From positions 25,769 through 89,768 of the forward strand of contig CABZDS010000003.1 of assembly GCA_902524595.1 (NCBI GenBank): a stretch of 64,000 nt of DNA, read 5' to 3'. Position 1 is the stretch's first letter, and every line of letters begins with the position of its first letter. Below are positions 1-8,655 of this stretch, piece after piece. This DNA is from an uncultured Pelagibacteraceae bacterium. GTDB lineage: Bacteria; Pseudomonadota; Alphaproteobacteria; Pelagibacterales; Pelagibacteraceae. The notes below the pieces were generated by a model. The model did not search any database. It was not told the DNA's origin and saw nothing but the letters and a program-made list of their open reading frames with translations. Position numbers and translations under genes: made by a program.

Positions 1-15
1 TATATTAAAAGCGTT

Positions 16-927
16 ATGAAATTTTATAATACACATATTATCAAGTTTTTAGTTATAAAATTTATATACTTTATACTTAATTTAATTAATATTAGAAAAT
101 ATTTTTTTAAAGATGACTTTGATTTAAAAAAAAATAAGTATCACAAAGAAAATATCTTAGAAAAAAAACTGTTAAATAATTTAAGCTCAACAATAAAATC
201 AGTTTCAAATTCAAATAAATTTATTAGACAAAGTGATGAATTAAAAAATGGCAAAGAATATAAAAATTGGTATAAAGATGATCTGCTATATCAATTATCA
301 CTTAATTATAGCCCTACCAAAAGGCGTCATGATTATTTAAAAAGATATAATTTTCATTTTTTTCCTATAAGAGAAAAAGTAAAAAAAATTTTAGAAATAG
401 GTGTTGATAGAGGGGAAAGCTTAACAATTTGGAAAGAATATTTTCCAAATGCTGAAATACATGGGCTTGATATAAATAAAGAATGTTTAAAATATAATGA
501 TGATAGAATTAAAATTACTATTGGTGATCAATCCGATCCTAAATTTTTAGATAAATTTGGTCAAGAAAACAGATTTTTTGATATTATAATAGATGATGGT
601 TCACACATGCATGATCATATAATTAAGTCATTTACAAGTTTATATCCTTACTTAAATAATAATGGTTATTATGTTGTCGAAGACGTTATAAATAATTATG
701 AAACTACAAATTTTTTTACAAGATACGCATATGGTGTAAATTATTATCCAACCAACAAAGCGACTGTTGATGAGCCTGGATATGATAATATTGATTTAAA
801 AAATAGTGAAGATATTAAAAATTTAGTTGCGTTAACCTTCTATAGACACCTAATATTTTTAAAAAAAGGTTTTAATCCAGAGGAAAATCCTTTCAAAAAT
901 GTAGTAGAAAAAAAATTTATTTACTAA
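16..927 (+). CDS. class I SAM-dependent methyltransferase, sugar O-methyltransferase-like
   Basis: The Rossmann-type SAM-binding motif ILEIGVDRGES is at about residues 125-135, the acidic end of strand 2 (LDIN) at 151-154, and IIDDGSHMHDH at 191-201. The middle of the protein (HFFPIRE, then the glycine motif, then WKEYFPNAEIHGLDI) resembles MycE-like sugar O-methyltransferases, which methylate a sugar hydroxyl using a metal held by Asp/His residues; that assignment is by resemblance only. The first 30 residues are hydrophobic and could be a membrane anchor. The frame is open back to the window edge, so the true start may lie upstream. It sits 5 nt ahead of the next gene and may be co-transcribed with it. 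The substrate is unknown; a surface glycan is a guess. Confidence 0.75.
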   Translation: MKFYNTHIIKFLVIKFIYFILNLINIRKYFFKDDFDLKKNKYHKENILEKKLLNNLSSTIKSVSNSNKFIRQSDELKNGKEYKNWYKDDLLYQLSLNYSPTKRRHDYLKRYNFHFFPIREKVKKILEIGVDRGESLTIWKEYFPNAEIHGLDINKECLKYNDDRIKITIGDQSDPKFLDKFGQENRFFDIIIDDGSHMHDHIIKSFTSLYPYLNNNGYYVVEDVINNYETTNFFTRYAYGVNYYPTNKATVDEPGYDNIDLKNSEDIKNLVALTFYRHLIFLKKGFNPEENPFKNVVEKKFIY

Positions 928-932
928 ATCTA

Positions 933-1337
933 ATGTTGTATTTTGCTTATGGAAGTAATCTTAATCATTTTCAAATGAAAAGAAGGTGTAAAGACTCCAA
1001 ATTTATCAAGAAAATAAATTTAAAAGGATATACTCTTAATTTTAGAAGCAAATATCGAGCAGCAGATATTGAAAAAAAAAATAATTCTATTGTGCCAGGT
1101 GGATTGTATGAAATATCGAAAAGCGATGAAAAAAAACTAGATATTTACGAGGATTATCCAATTCTCTATAAAAAGATTTATTTTAATTATTACAACAAAA
1201 CTGTCATGACTTATATAATGCCTAAAAAAACTATTTTTAGATATCCCACTGTAAGATATCTAAATGTGGTAAGACAAGGATATAAAGATTGTAAGTTAGA
1301 TCAAAAATATCTCAAAAAAGCTTTAGTGAATTTTTAA
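933..1337 (+). CDS. gamma-glutamylcyclotransferase-like (GGCT/AIG2 fold) protein
   Basis: The 134-residue protein begins with the family signature FAYGSNL (residues 4-10), which forms the substrate pocket in gamma-glutamylcyclotransferases. The expected catalytic glutamate is present as E73 in IYEDYP. Family members cyclise gamma-glutamyl amines or dipeptides to 5-oxoproline, for example in glutathione breakdown. The length matches bacterial single-domain members. It is packed between the methyltransferase (5 nt) and azlC (3 nt). The exact substrate cannot be told from sequence. Confidence 0.8.
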   Translation: MLYFAYGSNLNHFQMKRRCKDSKFIKKINLKGYTLNFRSKYRAADIEKKNNSIVPGGLYEISKSDEKKLDIYEDYPILYKKIYFNYYNKTVMTYIMPKKTIFRYPTVRYLNVVRQGYKDCKLDQKYLKKALVNF

Positions 1338-1340
1338 TTA

Positions 1341-2027
1341 ATGCTTTCAAAATCTAAAATATTTTTTAAAGGTACAGCTGCTGTTTTACCTCACATGTTA
1401 TCAGTTATTCCTTTTGGAATTATAACTGGAGCCATTGGTGTTGAATTAGGTTTTGATCCAATTTTAGTTTATGCAACTTCTTTAATTATCTTTGGAGGAG
1501 CATCACAGATTATATTCATGCAACTTTTATCAGGTGGAGCTTCAACATTAGTAGCCATTACATCAGTTGGGGTAATTAATTCGAGACATTTGTTATATGG
1601 AGCAGTTTTATCTGAATATCTTGAAAAACTTAGTTTTATAAAAAAATTATTTATATCTTATTTTATTGTAGACCAAGGTTTTGCAGAATCTAATAAGTAC
1701 ATTAAACAGAATAAAAATTTACCCAATCCACATTATTATATCCTCGGCACAGGGGTAACCCTTTGGCTTTGTTGGCAATTATCGACAATTAGCGGCATTA
1801 TATTGGGCTCATTTATTCCGGAAGAATTGGGTTTAAAATTTGCGATTCCTCTTACTTTTCTAGCACTCATTGTAAATGACTTGAGAAAATTAGACCATGT
1901 TTTTGTTATGTTGGTATCTGGATTTGCGTCATTAATATTATTTGATACCCCATTTAAATCTTACATAATATTATCTCCTATAGTTGCTTTAATTGCAGCT
2001 TTTATAATGCTGAGGCTAAAAAAATGA
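1341..2027 (+). CDS. azlC: AzlC-family branched-chain amino acid exporter, large subunit
   Basis: This 228-residue polytopic inner-membrane protein has the AzlC hallmarks: an N-terminal block ending MLSVIPFGIITGAIGVELGF, then IIFGGASQIIFMQLLSGGAS, and the NSRHLLYGAVLS motif. The family works as a two-subunit exporter of branched-chain amino acids together with the small AzlD subunit, which follows here with a 4-nt ATGA overlap and therefore probable translational coupling. Substrate specificity is inferred from family members only. Confidence 0.9.
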   Translation: MLSKSKIFFKGTAAVLPHMLSVIPFGIITGAIGVELGFDPILVYATSLIIFGGASQIIFMQLLSGGASTLVAITSVGVINSRHLLYGAVLSEYLEKLSFIKKLFISYFIVDQGFAESNKYIKQNKNLPNPHYYILGTGVTLWLCWQLSTISGIILGSFIPEELGLKFAIPLTFLALIVNDLRKLDHVFVMLVSGFASLILFDTPFKSYIILSPIVALIAAFIMLRLKK

Positions 2028-2341
2028 GCTGGTTTTCAATTCTTATATCAGGAATTGTTACTTATTTTTCAAGGATGGCCATGGTAGCTTTAATTGATAG
2101 AGAAATGCTTGGAGCAAAAGTCAAAGAGGTTCTAAATTACGTCCCAGCAGCTGTATTTCCTGCAATAATATTTCCTGGTGTATTTTTTAATGACTTTGGT
2201 TCACTGGTCCAAATTACAGATCCAAAAATTTATGGAGCAATAATTGCACTAGTTGTTGGATTTTTTTCAAAAAACGTCATTGCAACAATTTTTTCAGGAT
2301 TATTATCTTATTGGTTTATTATTTTTATAATATTAAAATAA
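2024..2341 (+). CDS. azlD: AzlD-family exporter small subunit
   Basis: The protein has 105 residues with three or four hydrophobic segments and the AzlD-typical motif VKEVLNYVPAAVFPAIIFPG. It overlaps the end of azlC by 4 nt, the usual pairing for this two-component exporter of branched-chain amino acids. It ends the run of four same-strand genes that starts at position 16. Confidence 0.9.
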   Translation: MSWFSILISGIVTYFSRMAMVALIDREMLGAKVKEVLNYVPAAVFPAIIFPGVFFNDFGSLVQITDPKIYGAIIALVVGFFSKNVIATIFSGLLSYWFIIFIILK

Positions 2342-2371
2342 TAAATATTAAATACAATATAAATTACTGAA

Positions 2372-4642
2372 ATGATTGTACTTAAACATAGGTTTTATTT
2401 TTTATTTATTTTTATTTTTCTTCTTGTTGAGACAAATGTTTTTGCTAAAGCGACATATATCAGAGCTCTAGAAGTACATCATTCTCGTAACGCAACTGGA
2501 GTAACTTTTAATAAAGATGGAAGTAAGATGTATCTTCTTTCTTCTCGACGGAAAGAAGATAATGGTGGATTTCATGGTAATGCAAATGATAGTGTTACCG
2601 AATATAGTTTAAGTACAAATTTTAGTTTACTAGGAGTTACATCCAATGACTCAAGTGTTGATGCAGAAATGAAAGTGCGTCAAAAATGTGGAAGTGGAAC
2701 TGGAGCCCTAGTAAATCCAGATGATTTACACTGGAATCATGATGGAACTAGACTTTTTGTAGTAGATGGCACAACTAATAATAATCATACAGATTTAAAA
2801 AAAGTTTGTCAAATTACTTTAAACAATCCGTATGTTATTGATGTTGATAATTTGGTTGATGATTTTGATAACAGTTTCGATACTACTACAAATTCAACTT
2901 CAGCAGATGGTCACAATACAGATGTTGGAAGTGGACTAACAATTAATGGTATGGGCGGAATAGATTTTAATGGAGAGGGTACAAAAGTATTTATTACACA
3001 CCTCCTAGAAAAAAAAATTTATTCTTTTACTTTACACACTGCATGGAATTTTGGTTCAGCAGAATATACAGGAAATTCATTTGATTTTAGTAGCATTATA
3101 GGAGGAACAGCAGCAGCAAGTGCTGTAAAATTTAGTAGAGATGGGAGACAAATGTTTATCAATGACCAAACAGAAGATAAAATTTTTCAATGGAGTTTAT
3201 CATCAGCATTTGATTTAACTTCTACGATAACTTTGCGTGGATCTTATAGTACTAGATCAGATTGGCAAAATATAAGTACTTCAGATAATGTTACTGCATC
3301 GAGCGAAAGTGCTCTTCAAGGTCTAGAGTTCAACAATGATGGATCAAAATTTTTTATTACCATGAGTCAGAGGATAAAAACAAATGATTTTCATTACGTA
3401 ATGGAATATGAATTAGATTGTCCATATGGAATTGTTTATTGCGAAAGTCCAGTTTCGGGCTCCAATAAAGCATTAATAGGAGTTATAGAATCTTACACTG
3501 AAATGTCCAAAAGAGTTATGAAGAATAATATACATCCAGTAATGCATCGTCTTGAATGGTTAAGAAGACATAAAGATAAAGATAATTTAACAAATCAAAA
3601 TTTAAAATTTAACTTTTCTAATGAAAAACTTTCAGCATTATCTAAAGTCATACCTGTTGGAAACAAGAAAAATTCAATAAAAAAATACCAAAAAGGTACT
3701 TGGTTTTTTTGGAGTGAGGGACAAATTGGTTTTGGTGATATTAAGTCGAATTCTAGATCTTTAAAAAAAGAAATAGATACCGATGGTATAATTTTTGGAG
3801 TCGATAAAAAAGTAAGTGAAAATAAAATGTATGGATATGCAATACAATATGGAAGAGATAGTAGCGACATAGGATCTTCCTCTGCAATTTTAGATACTGA
3901 TAATTATAGTTTGGTTTATTATGGATCATTATCTGGAAAAGAAGGAAATTATTTAGATGGAGCTATAGGCATAAGCACTCTACAAACTAATCATTTAAGA
4001 ACTAATAATTTAATAGATCAAGCGAGAGATCCTAATTCGAATTTAACTGGAAAAAGAGATGGCAAGCAGGCTTTTGGATCAATGAAATTAAACAAAATAT
4101 ACAATAAAGATAATACTAATATTAATCCTTTATTAAGATTTGATCTTGGCTTTACAGAACTTGATGAATTTCAAGAAAGTGGTGATGCTCATTCATTAAT
4201 TTATGATAAACATCAAATTCCAAAAGGTGTAGCCACATTAGGGTTATTGGCAGATAATACTAAGATATTTAATCAAGGTACCAAATTAAAAAATATTTTT
4301 CGTATAGAATATTCAAACGATTTTAGCCCATCTACTAATACCAACGTTTCATACGTTAGTGATCCTAATACAGATTATTTTATAAGAATTGGTAATCAAT
4401 CTGCTCATAATTATAAAATTGGGCTGGGTTTTGATCTATCAACTATTTCTGGATGGTCAATTATTACAAATTACGAAATTCAAAACGCTAATGGAAATGG
4501 TAGTATTGACAATTTATACTTATCTGCAGGTTGGGTACCAAATAATAATACCGAGTTAAATATCTCCATTAAAAATAATAACTCATTATTTGTTGGTTTA
4601 AGACGTAAACTTTTATATAACAAAAAAATATCTAAAAATTAA
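2372..4642 (+). CDS. secreted beta-propeller/autotransporter-barrel surface protein
   Basis: The 756-residue protein has a signal peptide ending near residue 25 (NVFA). About five degenerate repeats follow, of the form F-N-x-D-G-(T/S)-K-(M/L)-(F/Y)-(I/V) with a trailing LS-x-A-(F/W) strand, at residues 40-345 and typical of propeller-like beta repeats. A conserved segment MHRLEWLRRHKD starts near residue 390, and a beta-rich C-terminal region (about 430-756) looks like an autotransporter-type outer-membrane barrel. It is clearly paralogous to the 812-residue protein at 8656 in both repeats and barrel, but lacks that protein's Ig-like insert. The probable location is the outer membrane with an exposed or released passenger. 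Ligand and function are unknown. Confidence 0.8.
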   Translation: MIVLKHRFYFLFIFIFLLVETNVFAKATYIRALEVHHSRNATGVTFNKDGSKMYLLSSRRKEDNGGFHGNANDSVTEYSLSTNFSLLGVTSNDSSVDAEMKVRQKCGSGTGALVNPDDLHWNHDGTRLFVVDGTTNNNHTDLKKVCQITLNNPYVIDVDNLVDDFDNSFDTTTNSTSADGHNTDVGSGLTINGMGGIDFNGEGTKVFITHLLEKKIYSFTLHTAWNFGSAEYTGNSFDFSSIIGGTAAASAVKFSRDGRQMFINDQTEDKIFQWSLSSAFDLTSTITLRGSYSTRSDWQNISTSDNVTASSESALQGLEFNNDGSKFFITMSQRIKTNDFHYVMEYELDCPYGIVYCESPVSGSNKALIGVIESYTEMSKRVMKNNIHPVMHRLEWLRRHKDKDNLTNQNLKFNFSNEKLSALSKVIPVGNKKNSIKKYQKGTWFFWSEGQIGFGDIKSNSRSLKKEIDTDGIIFGVDKKVSENKMYGYAIQYGRDSSDIGSSSAILDTDNYSLVYYGSLSGKEGNYLDGAIGISTLQTNHLRTNNLIDQARDPNSNLTGKRDGKQAFGSMKLNKIYNKDNTNINPLLRFDLGFTELDEFQESGDAHSLIYDKHQIPKGVATLGLLADNTKIFNQGTKLKNIFRIEYSNDFSPSTNTNVSYVSDPNTDYFIRIGNQSAHNYKIGLGFDLSTISGWSIITNYEIQNANGNGSIDNLYLSAGWVPNNNTELNISIKNNNSLFVGLRRKLLYNKKISKN

Positions 4643-4644
4643 AA

Positions 4645-4998
4645 CTATTCTTCTAAAATTTGTATTTCTTTAAAAATTTTTACTATTTTTTTATCTTTGA
4701 CTTCAGCTTCAACCAATATACATTTGTACATTGCATTTGAATTCATCTCAGCAATTTCTTTTTTAAATGAACAATCATCAATGTTACTCATCAGTAAATG
4801 CTCTTTCAATTCTGGGGGATCTCCTAAAAACATCATTAATCCTATGACTTCCTTACTATTTACTTCCTCGATTTTATCTAAATCATCTATATTAGATATT
4901 TTATTTGCAACATCTAAGCTTGTATCCATGAATTTACTTAAACCAACATAAACCAAGTAAATTATTCCGAAAAACCCAATTATTTTTACATACTTCAT
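4645..4998 (-). CDS. small membrane-anchored protein of unknown function
   Basis: I do not recognise this 117-residue protein. Residues 4-20 form one hydrophobic segment (an uncleaved signal anchor or a signal peptide), followed by a soluble acidic region with two cysteines (in DDCSFKK and YKCILV). The coding strand faces the propeller gene, with only 2 nt between the two stop codons. A reverse-frame reading across the same stretch (4697-4951, +) is a shadow. The ATG at 4998 is followed directly by the lysine plus hydrophobic start expected of a membrane protein. Confidence 0.65.
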   Translation of the reverse strand: MKYVKIIGFFGIIYLVYVGLSKFMDTSLDVANKISNIDDLDKIEEVNSKEVIGLMMFLGDPPELKEHLLMSNIDDCSFKKEIAEMNSNAMYKCILVEAEVKDKKIVKIFKEIQILEE

Positions 4999-5084
4999 GT
5001 AATTTTATTAAAGTATTATAGTATTTTATATAAAAATTAATATTAATATTAATAATTTTATTATCAATTTATAGAGTAGAATTT

Positions 5085-6377
5085 ATGTATTTATACTCAA
5101 AGCTTCAAAATTTTAAAAAACCTATCCGTATTGCTTTTCTAGGTTGTGGAAAATTTGTTTCAATGTTTCTTGCCCAATACAATCAATTAAACAAAATTAT
5201 TTTAGATTCCATTGTTGAACTTGATTTAGAGAGAGCGAAAAAAAATTGTTCAAATAGTGGATTATCAAATGAAACGATAAAGAAGATTAATTTTGCAGAT
5301 AATTTAGATAAAGTTTTAGATAGAGAAATTGATGTATATATTGAAGCCACAGGCAATCCTATAGCGGGCACTATTCATGCAAAAAAAATTATAGAAAATA
5401 GGAAACATGTAATAATGGTCAATGTTGAGGCAGATGTATTGTGTGGAAAATATTTATCTGACTTAGCTAAAGAAAATAATGTTATTTGTTCCATGGCTTA
5501 TGGGGATCAACCATCTTTAATATTAGAACAAATTGAGTGGGCAAAATTAAATGGTTTTGAAGTTATTTGTGCTGGCAAAGGAACAAAATATCACCCATCA
5601 TTTGAATACTCGACACCAGAAACTGTCTGGGGGCACTATGGTTTAACTAAGAAAAGAGCTGAAAATGAATCTGGAATGAACCCTAAAATGTTTAACAGTT
5701 TTTTATGTGGAGACAAATCATCAATTGAAATGTGTGCTGTTAGTAATGCTACAGACCTAAAGTGCCCAAATAGTGGACTAACTTATCCTCCAATAGGTGT
5801 TTATGACATTGCTAAAAAATTAATTCCAAAATCTGAAGGAGGCTTATTAGATTATTCAGGTCAGGTAGAAGTTATTTCATGCATCGATTTAGATAAAAAA
5901 GATATACCTAACGATCTTAGATGGGGAGTGTATATTGTTATTAAAGCTCAAAATGAATATGTAAAAAACTGTTTTAAAGACTATGGAATGGTAACAGATA
6001 CAACAGGAAGTTACTCAGCCATTTGGAGACCTTATCATTATATTGGATTAGAATTGGCTCAATCAATTTATTCCATAGTGCTTGATAACAAAGCAACAGG
6101 TCATACAAAAAATTTTAATGCTGAAATAGCTACTGTTGCTAAAAAAGATTTAAAGGCAGGACAAAAACTTGATGGAGAAGGGGGTTATTGTGCAAGAGGA
6201 AGATTAATTTCATCCAAGAGATCAAAAAAGGAAAGAATTTTACCTATGGGTTATACTGATAATGCTACTTTAAAAAAAGACATCAAGAAAGATGAATTTA
6301 TAAGTTTAGATGATGTAGAACTGAATTTACCAAAACAAATTATTGAAGCAAGAGAATATCAATACAATTTAATTTAA
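5085..6377 (+). CDS. COG4091-type NAD(P)-dependent dehydrogenase with C-terminal SAF domain
   Basis: The N-terminal Rossmann fold is marked by IAFLGCGKFVSMF (about residues 17-29). A homoserine-dehydrogenase-like middle follows (IEATGNPIAGTIHAKKII; MVNVEADVLCG). The C-terminal region (about residues 345-430; ATVAKKDLKAGQKL and KKDEFISLDDVEL) is an SAF/antifreeze-like domain. This architecture is that of the predicted homoserine-dehydrogenase-like proteins of COG4091, several of which act in sugar-acid or polyol catabolism rather than threonine synthesis. It stands alone, transcribed divergently from the gene at 4998, so context does not identify the substrate. Confidence 0.75.
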   Translation: MYLYSKLQNFKKPIRIAFLGCGKFVSMFLAQYNQLNKIILDSIVELDLERAKKNCSNSGLSNETIKKINFADNLDKVLDREIDVYIEATGNPIAGTIHAKKIIENRKHVIMVNVEADVLCGKYLSDLAKENNVICSMAYGDQPSLILEQIEWAKLNGFEVICAGKGTKYHPSFEYSTPETVWGHYGLTKKRAENESGMNPKMFNSFLCGDKSSIEMCAVSNATDLKCPNSGLTYPPIGVYDIAKKLIPKSEGGLLDYSGQVEVISCIDLDKKDIPNDLRWGVYIVIKAQNEYVKNCFKDYGMVTDTTGSYSAIWRPYHYIGLELAQSIYSIVLDNKATGHTKNFNAEIATVAKKDLKAGQKLDGEGGYCARGRLISSKRSKKERILPMGYTDNATLKKDIKKDEFISLDDVELNLPKQIIEAREYQYNLI

Positions 6378-6396
6378 AAACTTATGAAAAAAATTA

Positions 6397-8097
6397 TTAA
6401 TTTAATTTAAATTTATCTTTTAATTTTTTATAAATTTTATCTGTCACATCGTTCCAATCATTATAAGTTTTTTGTCTAAATATATTCAAGGAAGAATAAG
6501 GATTGTAATTATACATAGCACCCCATCTCCAGTCTGGATCTATATTTAAAATACCCCACGTCTCTTTATTTAGTGTCGATGAAAGGTGCAATAAAGAGGT
6601 GTCAATAGTTATTACAAGATCTAATTTTTCAATAACAGCAGTTAATTCATCTAGTTTAAAATTACCAAGATTGGTTATATTTTTTGAATTAAAATAATCT
6701 ATATCTTCATTTTTTACCTTATTTTGTAGACAATAAAAATTACAATCTATATTTAAGATTTTTTCAAAAGATTGTAATGGTACTGACCTAGAGACAGATG
6801 ACCCAGACCACGCTAGACCAACATTAAATTTTTTATTAGATTTAATAATATCCAAGTTTAAATCTTTTTCATTTTTAATTTTTAATATATGATTGTTATT
6901 ATTTAGCTTCTTTGTATAAAAATATTTTATCAAAGAACTTAAAGCAATTTTACCATCAATATCCTCAACAATTTCTAAACTTCTTTTTTTAATTTTTAAA
7001 TTTTTAATATCATTTTTGAATAAACTATAAATATTGTCTTGTACTGAAAATGTTATTTTTCCTGCTATTTTTAGAATTTGGGGTATATATTTAGAAAATT
7101 GAATTGCATCACCAATTCCTTGATCATTATAAACAAGAATATGTTTATTAGATAAATTAATATTCTTTAAATCTTTATATTCTTTTATTTGTTTATAAAG
7201 GTTTGGAATTGATGGGTCAAAAGAGGAATAATATTTCCAACCCATCTCAAACTCTCCTTGGTATAAATACCTTAGTGCAAGAAAGTTGTGAAAAAATTTA
7301 TTCTTTTCAATTTCAGAATTGTTTTCTTTTAAAATATTATAACCTTTCTCCCTTTTTCCTATGTTGAAATATAGATTAATTAATTTGACTAAAAATTTTA
7401 TATTTTTTTGGTTTTCTTGAAGTATATCAATTGCTTTATCAATTTTATTATTTAATAAATAGTATTCGGCTAAGTTATATTTGAATTCTATATAATCTTC
7501 ATCTGTTTTTTTAGCAATTTTATAAAAAATATTTGAATTTTTAATATCTTTTTTTTTAATATAACTTAGAAAAATATTATTTATTAATAACTTGTCGTTT
7601 TCATCTAATTTATATCCTTTTATAAAATAATTTAGAGCTTTATCAGGTTCATTTCTATTTTGATATATACAACCAATTTGATTAAGTATTTTTTTATCAT
7701 TACCGTTTATATTTAGATATTCATTATAGAACTTTATGGCATTATTAAATTCATTGTTTAATTCATATGCATATGCAAGATTTAATATTATATCCAAATT
7801 TTTTTTGTCTAAATTATAAATTTTATTTATGTAAAATATTGCTTTATCAAAATTCTTATTTTTCATATATAATGCAGAAAGATTTTTTAGAGGATCAGTA
7901 AAATCATTTTTAATTTTGTGTGATTGTATAAAGTTATTTTCAGCATTACTCAATTCTCCTTTATTAAAGCTGATAATTCCTTTGAAATTAAAAATAATTT
8001 CTTTATTATTATTGTTTTCTATTTCTTCACAAATTGTTAGTGCTAAGTCAAAATTTTTTTTTTTAATATATTCAATAATTTGATTAATTTTACTCAC
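6397..8097 (-). CDS. TPR-repeat protein with GT9-like glycosyltransferase domain
   Basis: The 566-residue protein has an N-terminal array of tetratricopeptide repeats over about residues 1-270 (for example FNKGELSNAENNFIQS and NEPDKALNYFIKGYKLD). A C-terminal domain (about 310-560) carries LVYNDQGIGDAIQFSKYIP, VGLAWSGSS and LDLVITIDTSLLHLSSTLN, the pattern seen in glycosyltransferase family 9-like domains fused to TPRs. These probably glycosylate proteins or surface glycans using the TPRs to bind the acceptor. The acceptor and sugar are unknown. Its upstream edge abuts the left boundary of the tRNA-Leu islet. Confidence 0.8.
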   Translation of the reverse strand: MSKINQIIEYIKKKNFDLALTICEEIENNNNKEIIFNFKGIISFNKGELSNAENNFIQSHKIKNDFTDPLKNLSALYMKNKNFDKAIFYINKIYNLDKKNLDIILNLAYAYELNNEFNNAIKFYNEYLNINGNDKKILNQIGCIYQNRNEPDKALNYFIKGYKLDENDKLLINNIFLSYIKKKDIKNSNIFYKIAKKTDEDYIEFKYNLAEYYLLNNKIDKAIDILQENQKNIKFLVKLINLYFNIGKREKGYNILKENNSEIEKNKFFHNFLALRYLYQGEFEMGWKYYSSFDPSIPNLYKQIKEYKDLKNINLSNKHILVYNDQGIGDAIQFSKYIPQILKIAGKITFSVQDNIYSLFKNDIKNLKIKKRSLEIVEDIDGKIALSSLIKYFYTKKLNNNNHILKIKNEKDLNLDIIKSNKKFNVGLAWSGSSVSRSVPLQSFEKILNIDCNFYCLQNKVKNEDIDYFNSKNITNLGNFKLDELTAVIEKLDLVITIDTSLLHLSSTLNKETWGILNIDPDWRWGAMYNYNPYSSLNIFRQKTYNDWNDVTDKIYKKLKDKFKLN

Positions 8098-8132
8098 ATC
8101 TATAATTTTAAATTAATTATAACAAAATAAAT

Positions 8133-8238
8133 AAAATTTTACTTATTACTCTTGTTCAATTATAAATATTAGCATAAATACTCATGAAATTCATTAATTC
8201 CCTCGTGGTGAAATTGGTAGACACAAAGGACTTAAAAT
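8133..8238 (+). repeat. left copy of tRNA-Leu promoter plus 5' half (attachment-site-like)
   Basis: These 106 bp match 11242-11347 without gaps and with 4 mismatches (8150, 8157, 8179, 8199). Positions 8199-8238 are the 5' half of tRNA-Leu(TAA), from the first acceptor base to just past the anticodon; the first base is T instead of G. Similarity stops abruptly at 8239. The remaining about 66 bp upstream are shared, so the repeat includes the tRNA's upstream region. This is the pattern left when an element inserts at the anticodon loop and brings its own tRNA 5' half and promoter. Confidence 0.9.
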
Positions 8239-8260
8239 AGTTTGCATTCAGGTATTTCAG

Positions 8261-8289
8261 AGTCTCTAATAGTCTCTAATAGTCTTAAT
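8261..8289 (+). repeat. 10-bp tandem repeat near the left islet end
   Basis: agtctctaat occurs twice head to tail (8261-8270, 8271-8280) and a third, one base shorter, copy follows (agtcttaat, 8281-8289). The 10-bp period is about one helical turn, which would put all copies on the same DNA face, as in arrays of recombinase or regulator binding sites. No matching array is seen at the right end. Confidence 0.7.
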
Positions 8290-8361
8290 CCCTTATAATC
8301 CTATAACTTTAGAAATTGATAGATTTTTTTTATTGGAAAATTTGAATAATAAATTTTGCTA

Positions 8362-8382
8362 AACTAGAAACAAACTAGAAAC
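8362..8382 (+). repeat. left actagaaac tandem repeat
   Basis: Two copies of aactagaaac separated by one base. The same 21 bp occur exactly at 11204-11224 in the same orientation, and both are followed by (c/t)agagataaa-like sequence. The left copy starts 123 bp inside the tRNA breakpoint (8238); the right copy ends 123 bp before the matching breakpoint (11347). In a circular form the two would therefore sit symmetrically about the junction. Confidence 0.8.
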
Positions 8383-8440
8383 CAGAGAGATAAATCAAAT
8401 AGCTGTTTTTCAATCAATTAATATGAATAAGAATGTAAAT

Positions 8441-8460
8441 AAAAATTTTTATCGAGTAAG
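8441..8460 (+). repeat. left copy of 20-bp cargo-flanking repeat
   Basis: aaaaatttttatcgagtaag is found here and exactly at 11097-11116, immediately downstream of the cargo gene; similarity continues weakly for about 25 bp. In both places it lies in an open frame: from ATG 8423 it is read within a 37-codon ORF containing KNFYRVSSESFLFLL, and at 11094 as a 15-codon ORF MKNFYRVRSEDFLYF. It may be a duplicated gene remnant or a DNA site. Confidence 0.7.
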
Positions 8461-8626
8461 TAGCGAAAGTTTTTTATTTTTACTTAAAGATGGAAATAGC
8501 TTCATTATTTTTTTTGTAAACAGATTTTGTAGATAACCAACTTTAGTTGTTCCGGATATATTAAAAAAACCACAGTTTAATCAATTTTGGTCCCTATATA
8601 GTCATTGCAACATCTGTATTTATCAT

Positions 8627-8655
8627 GTTTAAAGTTAACATTTTAAACTTTTTTC
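8627..8655 (+). promoter_or_regulatory. hairpin directly before the islet gene start
   Basis: gtttaaa (8627-8633) and tttaaac (8642-8648) form a 7-bp inverted repeat with an 8-nt loop, followed by a T run that ends one base before the ATG at 8656. No purine-rich ribosome-binding site is present in the 10 bases before that ATG. The hairpin could be a terminator for read-through from outside the islet or a translation control element. The stem is entirely A/T apart from its outermost pair, so it is weak. Confidence 0.35.
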
